Shown here one piece after another: positions 1-5,825 of a stretch of 21,490 nucleotides of DNA. Position 1 is the first letter of the stretch; each line of letters starts with the position of its first letter. Source of the DNA: an uncultured Clostridium sp. (lineage in GTDB: Bacteria > Bacillota > Clostridia > TANB77 > CAG-508); NCBI GenBank assembly GCA_900555085.1, contig USJU01000010.1, positions 1 through 21,490 on the forward strand. The letters run 5' to 3'. Both the position numbers and the translations under genes were made by a program. The notes under the pieces are model-generated. The model made no database searches. It worked only from the letters and a program-made list of their open reading frames with translations, and was not told the origin of the DNA.

Positions 1-158
1 ATGGTAGTATTGCTATAATAAATCAAATTAGAGTAATTAGTAAGCAAAGAATTTATGATCCGAAAACAGAATTTGATATTTTGAATGGAATAAAATTGTC
101 TGATGAAAATCTAAATTTAATAGATAATAAAATGAAAAAAATGTTTATAAAAAAATAA
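1..158 (+). CDS. PemK/MazF-family toxin, C-terminal fragment (partial)
   Basis: The frame starting at base 3 is open from the window edge to the TAA at 156-158 and gives about 51 residues. The piece beginning GSIAIINQIRVISKQRI resembles the last strand and helix of PemK/MazF endoribonuclease toxins, whose C-terminal part usually reads like 'QIRTISKxRI'. It then continues to a lysine-rich end, MKKMFIKK. MazF-family proteins cleave mRNA and are normally neutralised by an antitoxin encoded just upstream, which would lie outside this window. Only the tail is visible, so the catalytic arginine and the antitoxin partner cannot be checked. Clostridia also carry stand-alone copies. Family call is moderate; function is inferred from the family. 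Confidence 0.55.
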   Translation, partial: GSIAIINQIRVISKQRIYDPKTEFDILNGIKLSDENLNLIDNKMKKMFIKK

Positions 159-167
159 ATATTTTTA

Positions 168-197
168 TTGACTAATGCATATGATATATATTATAAT
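168..197 (+). promoter_or_regulatory. Sigma-A-type promoter for the candidate small RNA
   Basis: TTGACT at 168-173 and TATAAT at 192-197 are separated by 18 bp, close to the vegetative consensus. Another TATAAT lies at 203-208 but has no good -35. Transcription would start near 204. No open reading frame with a ribosome binding site follows before the terminator at 257. Confidence 0.6.
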
Positions 198-203
198 GTC
201 TTT

Positions 204-285
204 ATAATACATTTGCCGTGCAATATTTTATTGTGTACCGGCACATAAGAATACACATTCCTCGTAAAAATGCGAGGAATTTTTT
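204..285 (+). ncRNA. Candidate intergenic small RNA, about 80 nt
   Basis: A near-consensus promoter at 168-197 is followed about 60 nt later by a strong intrinsic terminator, with no coding sequence between. The predicted transcript has an internal hairpin: TGCCG (214-218) pairs with CGGCA (239-243), and inside it CAAT (221-224) pairs with ATTG (230-233). The terminator hairpin at 257-280 follows. I do not recognise it as a known RNA family. It could instead be the 3' end of the upstream toxin transcript plus an accidental promoter. Expression is not shown by sequence. Confidence 0.4.
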
Positions 286-286
286 C
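257..286 (+). terminator. Intrinsic terminator
   Basis: ATTCCTCG (257-264) pairs perfectly with CGAGGAAT (273-280) around an 8-nt loop and runs into six T residues. It would end both the toxin transcript and the candidate small RNA. Confidence 0.75.
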
Positions 287-360
287 ATTAACTACACTTT
301 TTTTAGAATTTAGTTTATAATGTAAAAAAAGTTTAACTATAATTTTCATTAAATATAAGA

Positions 361-440
361 GTCCACTCCATCTTGTAGGGTGAAGGATATTTTCTTTCTG
401 CATGTTTTCGAAAGAAAAATGCTTCACCATCGTGGAGCTA
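361..440 (-). repeat. 80-nt hairpin-forming dispersed repeat, copy 1
   Basis: The reverse complement of this segment matches 4901-4980 with about five substitutions in 80 nt, so two copies lie in inverted orientation 4.5 kb apart. Each copy is itself an imperfect palindrome. Here CTCCA (366-370) pairs with TGGAG (433-437), GGTGAAG (379-385) with CTTCACC (422-428), and TTTCTTTC (391-398) with GAAAGAAA (410-417), leaving an 11-nt loop. The form suits a MITE- or REP-like element or a mobile RNA structure. No transposase, target duplication or protein gene is evident. Confidence 0.75.
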
Positions 441-559
441 AGTTATCGTTATTTAAGTTGTACATTGTTATAAATAATTAAATTATAGACCATAAAATAA
501 TTAAAAATCAATATTTCGAATGTGATTGGAGTGAGTGTATAGTTTCTTATTAAATTTAA

Positions 560-640
560 ATGAGGGCGCGTTTTGCGAGAGACTCGTTTGAATTTCTATT
601 AGAATCTATAACGAGCGTATTGAGCCGAGAAATATTTATT
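560..640 (+). other. GC-richer structured stretch before recG
   Basis: About 44% G+C over 560-629 in a window of much lower G+C. It can fold: CTCGTT (583-588) pairs with AACGAG (610-615), and CGC with GCG around 567-577. It is open in frame with recG, but has no ribosome binding site and uses codons (GCG, CGT, TCG, ACG, CGA) that are rare in neighbouring genes. I read it as untranslated leader or a dispersed element rather than as part of RecG. Confidence 0.4.
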
Positions 641-688
641 TTTAATGTTATTTTATGGAAAAAAGTAAATTTAGAAGAAGGAGCATTT

Positions 689-2743
689 ATGGAAAATATT
701 TTATCTAAAGAAATAAAATATGTAAAAGGAGTTGGGCCTAATAGAGCAGAACTTTTAAATAAGCTAGGAATATATACATTAGAAGATTTAATTACATATT
801 ATCCAAGAACCTATGAAGATAGAAGTAAACCAGTAAGAATTGCTGAAGTACAAGATGGCGAAGAAGTTTTAATAGAAGGAATTGCAGCGGCTAGAGTTTC
901 TGAAATAAGAACAAGAAATAGAAAAATGACTATTTATAAATTAATAGTAAGAGATGAAACAGGAAGTTGTACAATAACGTGGTTTAACCAAAGTTATTTA
1001 AGAAATATGTTTAAGCAAGGTGAAACTTATAAGTTTTTTGGTAAGGTAAAAAAAATTGGAAACAAAGTTGAAATGAATTCACCAGTGTATGATGTAGGTG
1101 TTAATACCAAAAATACTGGTAAGATAATTCCAATATATCCATTAACATATAACTTATCTCAAAATAATATTAGAAAAATTATAGAAAATGGACTTGAACT
1201 TGTAAAAAATAAACTTGAAGAAACACTTCCAGATTATTTAATAAAAGAATATAAACTTATGGATATAAATTCTGCAACAAATTCAATTCATTTTCCAAAA
1301 GATTTTACAGAGTTTAATATAGCACGAAAAAGACTTGTGTTTGAGGAGTTATTAAGTATGCAACTTGCACTTCTTAGCTTAAAATCTCAATACAAAAAAG
1401 AAATTGATGGTATAGCTTTTAATAAAGAAATACATATGTCAGATGTTATAAATAAATTGCCATTTAAGCTTACAAAAGCACAATTAAGAGTATTGGAAGA
1501 AATAGATGAAGATTTAGAAAAAGTAAAGCCTATGAATAGACTTCTTCAAGGTGATGTTGGCTCTGGTAAAACTGCAGTTTCTATAATTGCTTCATATAAA
1601 GTTGTGAAAAGTGGTTATCAAGTAGCCATAATGGCTCCTACAGCAATACTTGCTACACAACATTTAGAAAGTTTTAAGCAAATGTTAGAGCAATTCGATA
1701 TTAGATGCGAACTATTAATCTCTAGCATTACTAAAAAGAAGAAAGAAGAAATTTTAGAAAGATTAAAAAATGGAGATATAGATATTCTAATTGGAACACA
1801 TGCTATTTTAGAGGACAATGTTGAATTTAAAAACTTAGGGCTTGTAGTTACAGATGAACAACATAGATTTGGAGTAAAACAACGTACTAAAATAATTGAA
1901 AAAGGTCAAAATCCAGATGTATTAGTTATGACAGCAACTCCAATACCAAGAACTTTAGCACTAATATTATATGGAGATTTAGACATATCTATAATAGATG
2001 AACTTCCTCCAAACAGAAAAAAGGTAGATACCTTTGCTGTAAAAAAGAATATGGAAGAAAGAGTAAATAATTTTGTAAAAAAACAAATAAATGAAGGTAG
2101 ACAAGCTTATATTGTATGTCCGCTAGTAGAAGAAAATGAAGAAATGGATTTAAAGTCTGTTGAAGAATTAACGAAAAAATATAAAGAAGAAACCTTTAGT
2201 GAATATAAAGTAGAATACTTACACGGGAAAATGAAAGCAAAAGAAAAAGATGCTATAATGGAAAAATTTAAAAATGGTGAAATAGACATTCTTATTTCAA
2301 CAACTGTTATAGAAGTGGGAGTAAATGTTCCAAATGCAAGTATTATGGTTGTAGAAAATGCAGAGAGATTTGGACTTGCACAGTTACACCAATTAAGAGG
2401 AAGAGTAGGAAGAGGAGAATATCAATCTTATTGTATATTAAAATATGAAGGTAATGGAAAAGTAGTTCAGGAAAGAATGAAAATAATGACATCAACAAAT
2501 GATGGATTTATAATATCAGAAAAAGATTTAGAACTACGTGGAAGCGGAGAATTTTTTGGAACAAAGCAACATGGCTTGCCAGAATTCAAAATAGCAAATT
2601 TATTTGAAGATATAGAAATGTTAAAAATGGTACAAAGTTTAGCAATTAGAATAATTGAAAAGGATGAAAAGTTGGAAAAGCCTGAAAATAAACTATTAAA
2701 TAAAATGGTAGAAAAGAAATTTAAAGATAGAATTGAAATATAA
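689..2743 (+). CDS. recG: ATP-dependent DNA helicase RecG
   Basis: RecG is a monomeric superfamily 2 helicase that reverses stalled replication forks and migrates Holliday junctions. The protein has 684 residues, the usual size. Visible in order: an N-terminal wedge/OB region (YVKGVGPNRAELLNKLG at the start); Walker A GDVGSGKT at about 288-295; the DEQH box at 389-392; motif III MTATPIPRT; the VVENAERFGLAQLHQLRGR segment with the motif VI arginines; and the C-terminal RGSGEFFGTKQHG hook typical of RecG. I start it at ATG 689 because GAAGGAG sits five bases upstream and MENILSKEIKYVKGVG matches the family N-terminus. The frame continues upstream to 560, adding 43 residues of odd composition without a ribosome binding site, which I exclude. 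No obvious consensus promoter was found directly upstream. Confidence 0.96.
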   Translation: MENILSKEIKYVKGVGPNRAELLNKLGIYTLEDLITYYPRTYEDRSKPVRIAEVQDGEEVLIEGIAAARVSEIRTRNRKMTIYKLIVRDETGSCTITWFNQSYLRNMFKQGETYKFFGKVKKIGNKVEMNSPVYDVGVNTKNTGKIIPIYPLTYNLSQNNIRKIIENGLELVKNKLEETLPDYLIKEYKLMDINSATNSIHFPKDFTEFNIARKRLVFEELLSMQLALLSLKSQYKKEIDGIAFNKEIHMSDVINKLPFKLTKAQLRVLEEIDEDLEKVKPMNRLLQGDVGSGKTAVSIIASYKVVKSGYQVAIMAPTAILATQHLESFKQMLEQFDIRCELLISSITKKKKEEILERLKNGDIDILIGTHAILEDNVEFKNLGLVVTDEQHRFGVKQRTKIIEKGQNPDVLVMTATPIPRTLALILYGDLDISIIDELPPNRKKVDTFAVKKNMEERVNNFVKKQINEGRQAYIVCPLVEENEEMDLKSVEELTKKYKEETFSEYKVEYLHGKMKAKEKDAIMEKFKNGEIDILISTTVIEVGVNVPNASIMVVENAERFGLAQLHQLRGRVGRGEYQSYCILKYEGNGKVVQERMKIMTSTNDGFIISEKDLELRGSGEFFGTKQHGLPEFKIANLFEDIEMLKMVQSLAIRIIEKDEKLEKPENKLLNKMVEKKFKDRIEI

Positions 2744-2769
2744 TGTCGAAAAATGAAAATGGAAAAAAC

Positions 2770-2798
2770 TTGAAAATATTATGTTAATATGATATAAT
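2770..2798 (+). promoter_or_regulatory. Sigma-A-type promoter
   Basis: TTGAAA (2770-2775) and TATAAT (2793-2798) with a 17-bp spacer. It would drive the 107-residue gene from about 2805, giving a leader of about 60 nt that contains the palindrome at 2828-2847. Confidence 0.7.
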
Positions 2799-2827
2799 AA
2801 ACACGCAGTTGTTGTTTAGCAAAAGAG

Positions 2828-2847
2828 TATTCTATAATTATAGAATA
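2828..2847. promoter_or_regulatory. Perfect 20-bp palindrome in the leader
   Basis: TATTCTATAATTATAGAATA is its own reverse complement. It lies between the predicted transcription start and the ribosome binding site (AAAGGA, 2851-2856) of the gene at 2864. It could be an operator for a dimeric repressor, possibly the product of that gene, or simply an AT-rich hairpin. Confidence 0.4.
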
Positions 2848-2863
2848 TAGAAAGGACAATATT

Positions 2864-3187
2864 ATGAGTACAAGAGGATTAAGCTACAAGTGGTATGGAA
2901 AAGCAAAGGAAATGCTTCGCTGCAGACATATAAATCCGCAGATGGTAGGTTACACTCTACTATTATATGGAATTTGCGAGTGTGCTGAAGATGAGGAAAT
3001 GACAGAAAAGGAATTATATGATGAAATGAAAAAGAATTATATGGTTCCTACAATTGACTTTGAGAGCAATCGGCATCCTGTGAATCAACATATGGTTGAA
3101 GCATTGAGATCAGTTGGAATTGAAGACGAACCATGGGAATTTATTCAGAACTTTATTGCTGAAGTAAAGTCATGTGGATTTCAATGA
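2864..3187 (+). CDS. Small protein, possibly Spo0A C-terminal-domain-like
   Basis: 107 residues, preceded by AAAGGA seven bases from the ATG. No signal peptide or membrane segment. I do not firmly recognise it. The order INPQMVGYTLLLYGI, then TEKELYDEMKK, then VNQHMVEALRSVGI recalls the Spo0A DNA-binding domain (GYxYLRxAI, TKxLYPEIAKK, VERAIRHAI in that family), so a remote Spo0A_C-like fold is possible. This is an inference from a by-eye alignment only. The gene is a single transcription unit with its own promoter, leader palindrome and terminator. Its composition is visibly less AT-rich than its neighbours, with codons such as CGC, CGG and CTC, which would fit acquisition from elsewhere. 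If DNA-binding, it might act on its own palindrome. Confidence 0.7.
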   Translation: MSTRGLSYKWYGKAKEMLRCRHINPQMVGYTLLLYGICECAEDEEMTEKELYDEMKKNYMVPTIDFESNRHPVNQHMVEALRSVGIEDEPWEFIQNFIAEVKSCGFQ

Positions 3188-3191
3188 AGGC

Positions 3192-3226
3192 AAAGAGCAA
3201 TTATCTTTTGATAGTTGCTCTTTTTC
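3192..3226 (+). terminator. Intrinsic terminator
   Basis: AGAGCAATTATC (3194-3205) pairs with GATAGTTGCTCT (3210-3221) around a TTTT loop, with one G-T type pair, followed by a T run. It closes the 107-residue gene. Confidence 0.8.
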
Positions 3227-3255
3227 TTGACAATTTATAAAAATAAATTTATTAT
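3227..3255 (+). promoter_or_regulatory. Sigma-A-type promoter for the membrane pair
   Basis: TTGACA (3227-3232), a 17-bp spacer and TATTAT (3250-3255). The -35 box directly abuts the T run of the preceding terminator, so the two transcription units are packed back to back. Confidence 0.65.
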
Positions 3256-3289
3256 ATAAATTAGAAAGAAAAAATAAAGGATGTAAAAA

Positions 3290-3481
3290 ATGTTAAAAAC
3301 AATAATTATTTTAATATCAAGTATATTTATTTTTATTGGAGTTATAGGTATTTTTGAAGCAAGAAATATAAGTAAAAAATATTTTAGCTTTGGAGACCAA
3401 AACACATCAGTTGCAATAATAAAGATTGCTTGCTATATAATTTCGATAATTAGCTTGATAATTATAAAATTTAATTTATAG
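3290..3481 (+). CDS. Small two-helix membrane protein
   Basis: 63 residues: hydrophobic stretch at about 3-21, a short polar segment with ARNISKKYFSFGDQN at about 25-39, and a second hydrophobic stretch at about 42-60. This suggests two membrane helices with a conserved-looking loop. An AAAGGA-type site lies upstream of the ATG. The stop codon overlaps the AGGAGG of the next gene, so the two are surely co-transcribed and probably translationally coupled. I do not recognise a named family; the FGDQN motif in the loop is the best handle for a search. Confidence 0.75.
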   Translation: MLKTIIILISSIFIFIGVIGIFEARNISKKYFSFGDQNTSVAIIKIACYIISIISLIIIKFNL

Positions 3482-3492
3482 GAGGAAAACAA

Positions 3493-3972
3493 ATGAAAAA
3501 TTTATCTACATATTTAGTAGTAATGTTTATGATAATGTATTGGATTTTTAGAATTGTACTCGCTGTAACAAACACAATAGGAATTGATATGGGAATAACA
3601 ATTCCAAACTATAATATGGAAATAGCTTTACTATTTATAACTATAGTGTCAATAGTGCTTGTAATTAAAAGAAATATTATAGGGAGCTTATTGTATTTGC
3701 TTTCATATGCATTATACTTTGGAACACCATTGTTTAATGGCATAATGGCAGTTGTAAGTTCAGATGGCAGTTTTGATATAAATTCATATACAACATTATT
3801 TGTAAATGCATTAGGAATTGTAATTCCACTATTTGTATTATTCGAAATGTTAATAGAAAAAAATAGAATGGCACACCCAGTAGATAAAAAAACAGATTGG
3901 TTCTATAAAAACGAAGAATATGATAGAAAATTAGACGATAGAGCAGATAAAAATAATTATAGAACATTATAA
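3493..3972 (+). CDS. Multi-pass membrane protein with charged C-terminal tail
   Basis: 159 residues with an excellent AGGAGG site overlapping the end of the previous gene. Four hydrophobic segments are visible at about 6-25, 41-58, 61-85 and 101-121, followed by a hydrophilic tail of about 38 residues. The tail contains DKKTDWFYKNEEYDRK and ends LDDRADKNNYRTL, rich in D, K, R and Y. The tail looks conserved and is probably cytoplasmic. No catalytic motif is evident. It pairs with the 63-residue protein at 3290, and a strong terminator follows, so the two form a complete bicistronic unit. Function unknown. Confidence 0.8.
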   Translation: MKNLSTYLVVMFMIMYWIFRIVLAVTNTIGIDMGITIPNYNMEIALLFITIVSIVLVIKRNIIGSLLYLLSYALYFGTPLFNGIMAVVSSDGSFDINSYTTLFVNALGIVIPLFVLFEMLIEKNRMAHPVDKKTDWFYKNEEYDRKLDDRADKNNYRTL

Positions 3973-3979
3973 TACAATT

Positions 3980-4025
3980 TAGAGTTTAGATGTTAGAAAA
4001 AATCTAACTTTAAACTCTATTTTTA
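3980..4025 (+). terminator. Intrinsic terminator, long stem
   Basis: TAGAGTTTA (3980-3988) and GTTAGA pair with TCTAAC and TAAACTCTA (ending at 4019) with only a small internal mismatch, followed by five T. A second short hairpin (ATAGGA/TCCTAT, 4030-4044) follows with a few T. Confidence 0.8.
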
Positions 4026-4131
4026 TATTATAGGAAGATCCTATTTTCAATAAAACATCAATATATGTAAACGGAGAAGCAATAAATTAAAAAATGCAAA
4101 AATGTGATTTTGCTGAAATTTAGATTAAATC

Positions 4132-4181
4132 AGGGACGGGGTTAAAAATCATCTTTCATAGTGATTTTTAACCCCGTCCCT
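4132..4181. repeat. Perfect 20-bp inverted repeat (MITE-like hairpin)
   Basis: AGGGACGGGGTTAAAAATCA at 4132-4151 is the exact reverse complement of 4162-4181, around a 10-nt loop. It sits between the convergent membrane-protein unit and tetR, but has no T tract on either strand, and a proper terminator already exists at 3980. Its GC-rich ends in AT-rich DNA and perfect symmetry suggest a small mobile palindrome rather than a terminator. Confidence 0.75.
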
Positions 4182-4194
4182 AATTTCACCAGAT

Positions 4195-4800
4195 TTATTC
4201 ATTTATTAATTTCACAATAGTTTGCAAAACTAAATTTGTCATTATATCGTAATTCATATTTGAATGTTTATGATAAACAATTTCATGGCATAGGTTATCT
4301 ATTAAACCTATTATTATATGAACTTTTTCAGACAAGTTTTCAGAATTAAATCCATTTTGAATTAATAAGTTTGTTATATTTTCTGTCATTTTTATTTCAT
4401 GTTTATGAAAAAATTCAGCAATTTCTTTATCAGAATGTGTCATAGCTGTTATTTCTTCATGTGCTTGTTGAGAAAGTTTATGATTTTCTATAAATTTATT
4501 AATCATTTCTCTTAGAACATTTTCAATGTTATTTTTATTAATTTGGGTTTCAGCAATATTTAACATAGGATAAAAAATATCATCTGCATAAATTTTAATA
4601 CCCTCAATTAAAATATCATGTTTATCTTTAAAATAATTATAAACAATACCAGTAGAAACACCTGCAGCTTTAGCAATCTCAGCAGTATTAGTATTATAAT
4701 AACCTTTTTTACAAATTAACTCAAAACCACATTTAATTATTTTTTCTTTCTTCTCAATAGAACGCTTTTGAACAGGTTCTCTAATAAAACTTTCTTTCAT
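4195..4800 (-). CDS. TetR/AcrR-family transcriptional repressor
   Basis: 201 residues, usual length for the family. The N-terminal helix-turn-helix is clear: KIIKCGFELICKKGYYNTN, then TAEIAKAAGVSTGIVYNYF at about 38-56, the family's recognition helix and following tyrosine pair. The C-terminal two thirds is all-helical with no conserved sequence, as expected for a ligand-binding and dimer domain, so the inducer cannot be guessed. The start at 4800 is supported by GGAGG (4807-4811 on the minus strand) six bases upstream. It is divergent from the ABC exporter genes, whose promoter is flanked by two matching palindromes; this arrangement suggests it represses them. A perfect consensus promoter serves it, containing at most a half operator (TGAAAACAA, 4833-4841). 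Confidence 0.9.
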   Translation of the reverse strand: MKESFIREPVQKRSIEKKEKIIKCGFELICKKGYYNTNTAEIAKAAGVSTGIVYNYFKDKHDILIEGIKIYADDIFYPMLNIAETQINKNNIENVLREMINKFIENHKLSQQAHEEITAMTHSDKEIAEFFHKHEIKMTENITNLLIQNGFNSENLSEKVHIIIGLIDNLCHEIVYHKHSNMNYDIMTNLVLQTIVKLINE

Positions 4801-4823
4801 TACAAACCTCCATCATAAACTAA

Positions 4824-4852
4824 ATTATAAAATGAAAACAAGATTATGTCAA
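4824..4852 (-). promoter_or_regulatory. Consensus promoter for tetR
   Basis: Read on the minus strand: TTGACA (4852-4847), 17-bp spacer, TATAAT (4829-4824). It is an exact match to the sigma-A consensus and gives a short leader to the GGAGG site. Confidence 0.8.
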
Positions 4853-4900
4853 ATTATTACAATATTTTTTAATATTATTTATTGTTACGATTGTTGTATA

Positions 4901-4980
4901 TAGCTCCACGATGGTGAAGCATTTTTCTTTCGAAAACGTGGAGAAAGAAAATATCCTTCACCATGCAAGATGGAGCGGAC
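4901..4980 (+). repeat. 80-nt hairpin-forming dispersed repeat, copy 2
   Basis: Inverted partner of 361-440 with about five differences. Pairing: GCTCCA (4903-4908) with TGGAGC (4971-4976), ATGGTGAAG (4911-4919) with CTTCACCAT (4956-4964), and TTTCTTTC (4924-4931) with GAAAGAAA (4943-4950), loop 4932-4942. Pairing is more complete than in copy 1. It lies between the divergent tetR and ABC promoters without interrupting either. Confidence 0.75.
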
Positions 4981-5006
4981 TTTAAAGAAGTTATAAATTT
5001 AAAATA

Positions 5007-5020
5007 TGAAATAAATTTCA
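5007..5020. promoter_or_regulatory. Probable TetR operator, site 1
   Basis: TGAAATAAATTTCA has perfect 6-bp arms around AA and ends eight bases before the -35 of the ABC promoter. It is identical to site 2 (5071-5084) at 13 of 14 positions. Confidence 0.55.
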
Positions 5021-5027
5021 AATTCTA

Positions 5028-5056
5028 TTGACAATTATACTATAAAAAAATATAAT
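5028..5056 (+). promoter_or_regulatory. Consensus promoter of the ABC/ZIP operon
   Basis: TTGACA (5028-5033), 17-bp spacer, TATAAT (5051-5056): an exact consensus match. Such a strong promoter bracketed by two palindromes suggests control by repression rather than by activation. Confidence 0.85.
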
Positions 5057-5070
5057 ATACAAGAAAAATG

Positions 5071-5084
5071 TGAAACAAATTTCA
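5071..5084. promoter_or_regulatory. Probable TetR operator, site 2
   Basis: TGAAACAAATTTCA lies just after the expected transcription start (about 5063) and before the ribosome binding site. Five of six arm positions pair. Its centre is 64 bp from the centre of site 1, close to six helical turns, so two dimers could sit on the same face of the DNA. Confidence 0.55.
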
Positions 5085-5099
5085 TATAAGGAGGAAAGA

Positions 5100-5810
5100 A
5101 TGAAAAAAATAGTAGAATTAAAAAATGTTAGTAAAGTTTATAAAGCAGGAGAAAAAGAGTTTAAAGCACTAGACGATATTGATTTAGCTATAAACGAAGG
5201 AGAATTTGTTGTAGTACTAGGACCATCAGGTGCTGGTAAATCTACATTACTTAATTTAATAGGAGGTATGGATACACCAACAAGCGGTCAAATAATTATA
5301 GATGATGAAAATATTTCAAACTATAATGAAGAAAAACTAAGTGAATATAGAGCAGAAAATATAGGATTTATTTTTCAATTTTATAACATTTTACCAACAC
5401 TTACAGTGCTAGAAAATGTTGAAATTGTAAAAGACATTGTAAAAAATGCAGGAGATAGCAAAAGTGCATTAGAAGCAGTAGGGTTAATAGAACATATAAA
5501 TAAATTCCCAAATCAACTATCAGGAGGAGAACAACAAAGAGTTTCTATAGCAAGAGCAATAGCTAAAAACCCTAAATTATTATTATGTGATGAACCAACA
5601 GGAGCATTAGACTCAAAAACAGGTGTAGAAGTATTAAAACTATTAAAAAAACAATGCGATGCCAACAATGGAAATAATACAGTAATAGTAGTTACACATA
5701 ATAGTTTATTTGCAGAAATTGCAGATACAGTAATAAGAGTAAAAAATGGAAAAATTGAAAGTGTAGTATCAAACGAAAATCCTAAAGAAATAGACGAAGT
5801 TAATTGGTAG
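5100..5810 (+). CDS. ABC transporter ATP-binding protein, MacB/LolD type
   Basis: 236 residues. Walker A GPSGAGKS at 41-48, Q-loop within IFQFYNILPTLTVLENV at about 91-107, signature LSGGEQQR at 140-147, Walker B LLLCDEPTGALD at 160-171, and H-loop histidine 200. The sequence type, including FYNILPTLTVLENV and DEPTGALDSKTG, is that of ATPases that work with FtsX-type permeases in mechanotransmission or export systems (MacB, LolD, YknY). It energises the permease encoded 15 bases downstream. The frame is open from a GTG at 5070, but that codon lies inside operator site 2. ATG 5100, with AAGGAGG five bases upstream, is the likely start. Confidence 0.93.
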   Translation: MKKIVELKNVSKVYKAGEKEFKALDDIDLAINEGEFVVVLGPSGAGKSTLLNLIGGMDTPTSGQIIIDDENISNYNEEKLSEYRAENIGFIFQFYNILPTLTVLENVEIVKDIVKNAGDSKSALEAVGLIEHINKFPNQLSGGEQQRVSIARAIAKNPKLLLCDEPTGALDSKTGVEVLKLLKKQCDANNGNNTVIVVTHNSLFAEIADTVIRVKNGKIESVVSNENPKEIDEVNW

Positions 5811-5825
5811 AAAATGGAGGAAAAA

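Noticed and set aside
191..430. Open minus-strand frame of 79 codons crossing the first 80-nt repeat, with a peptide (MVKHFSFEN...) also readable in copy 2
   Set aside because: No ribosome binding site at either copy, the frames diverge and stop at different places outside the repeat, and the hairpin pairing explains the conservation better than coding.
5070..5099. GTG start ten codons upstream for the ABC ATPase
   Set aside because: It coincides with operator site 2 and has no ribosome binding site; AAGGAGG before ATG 5100 is ideal.
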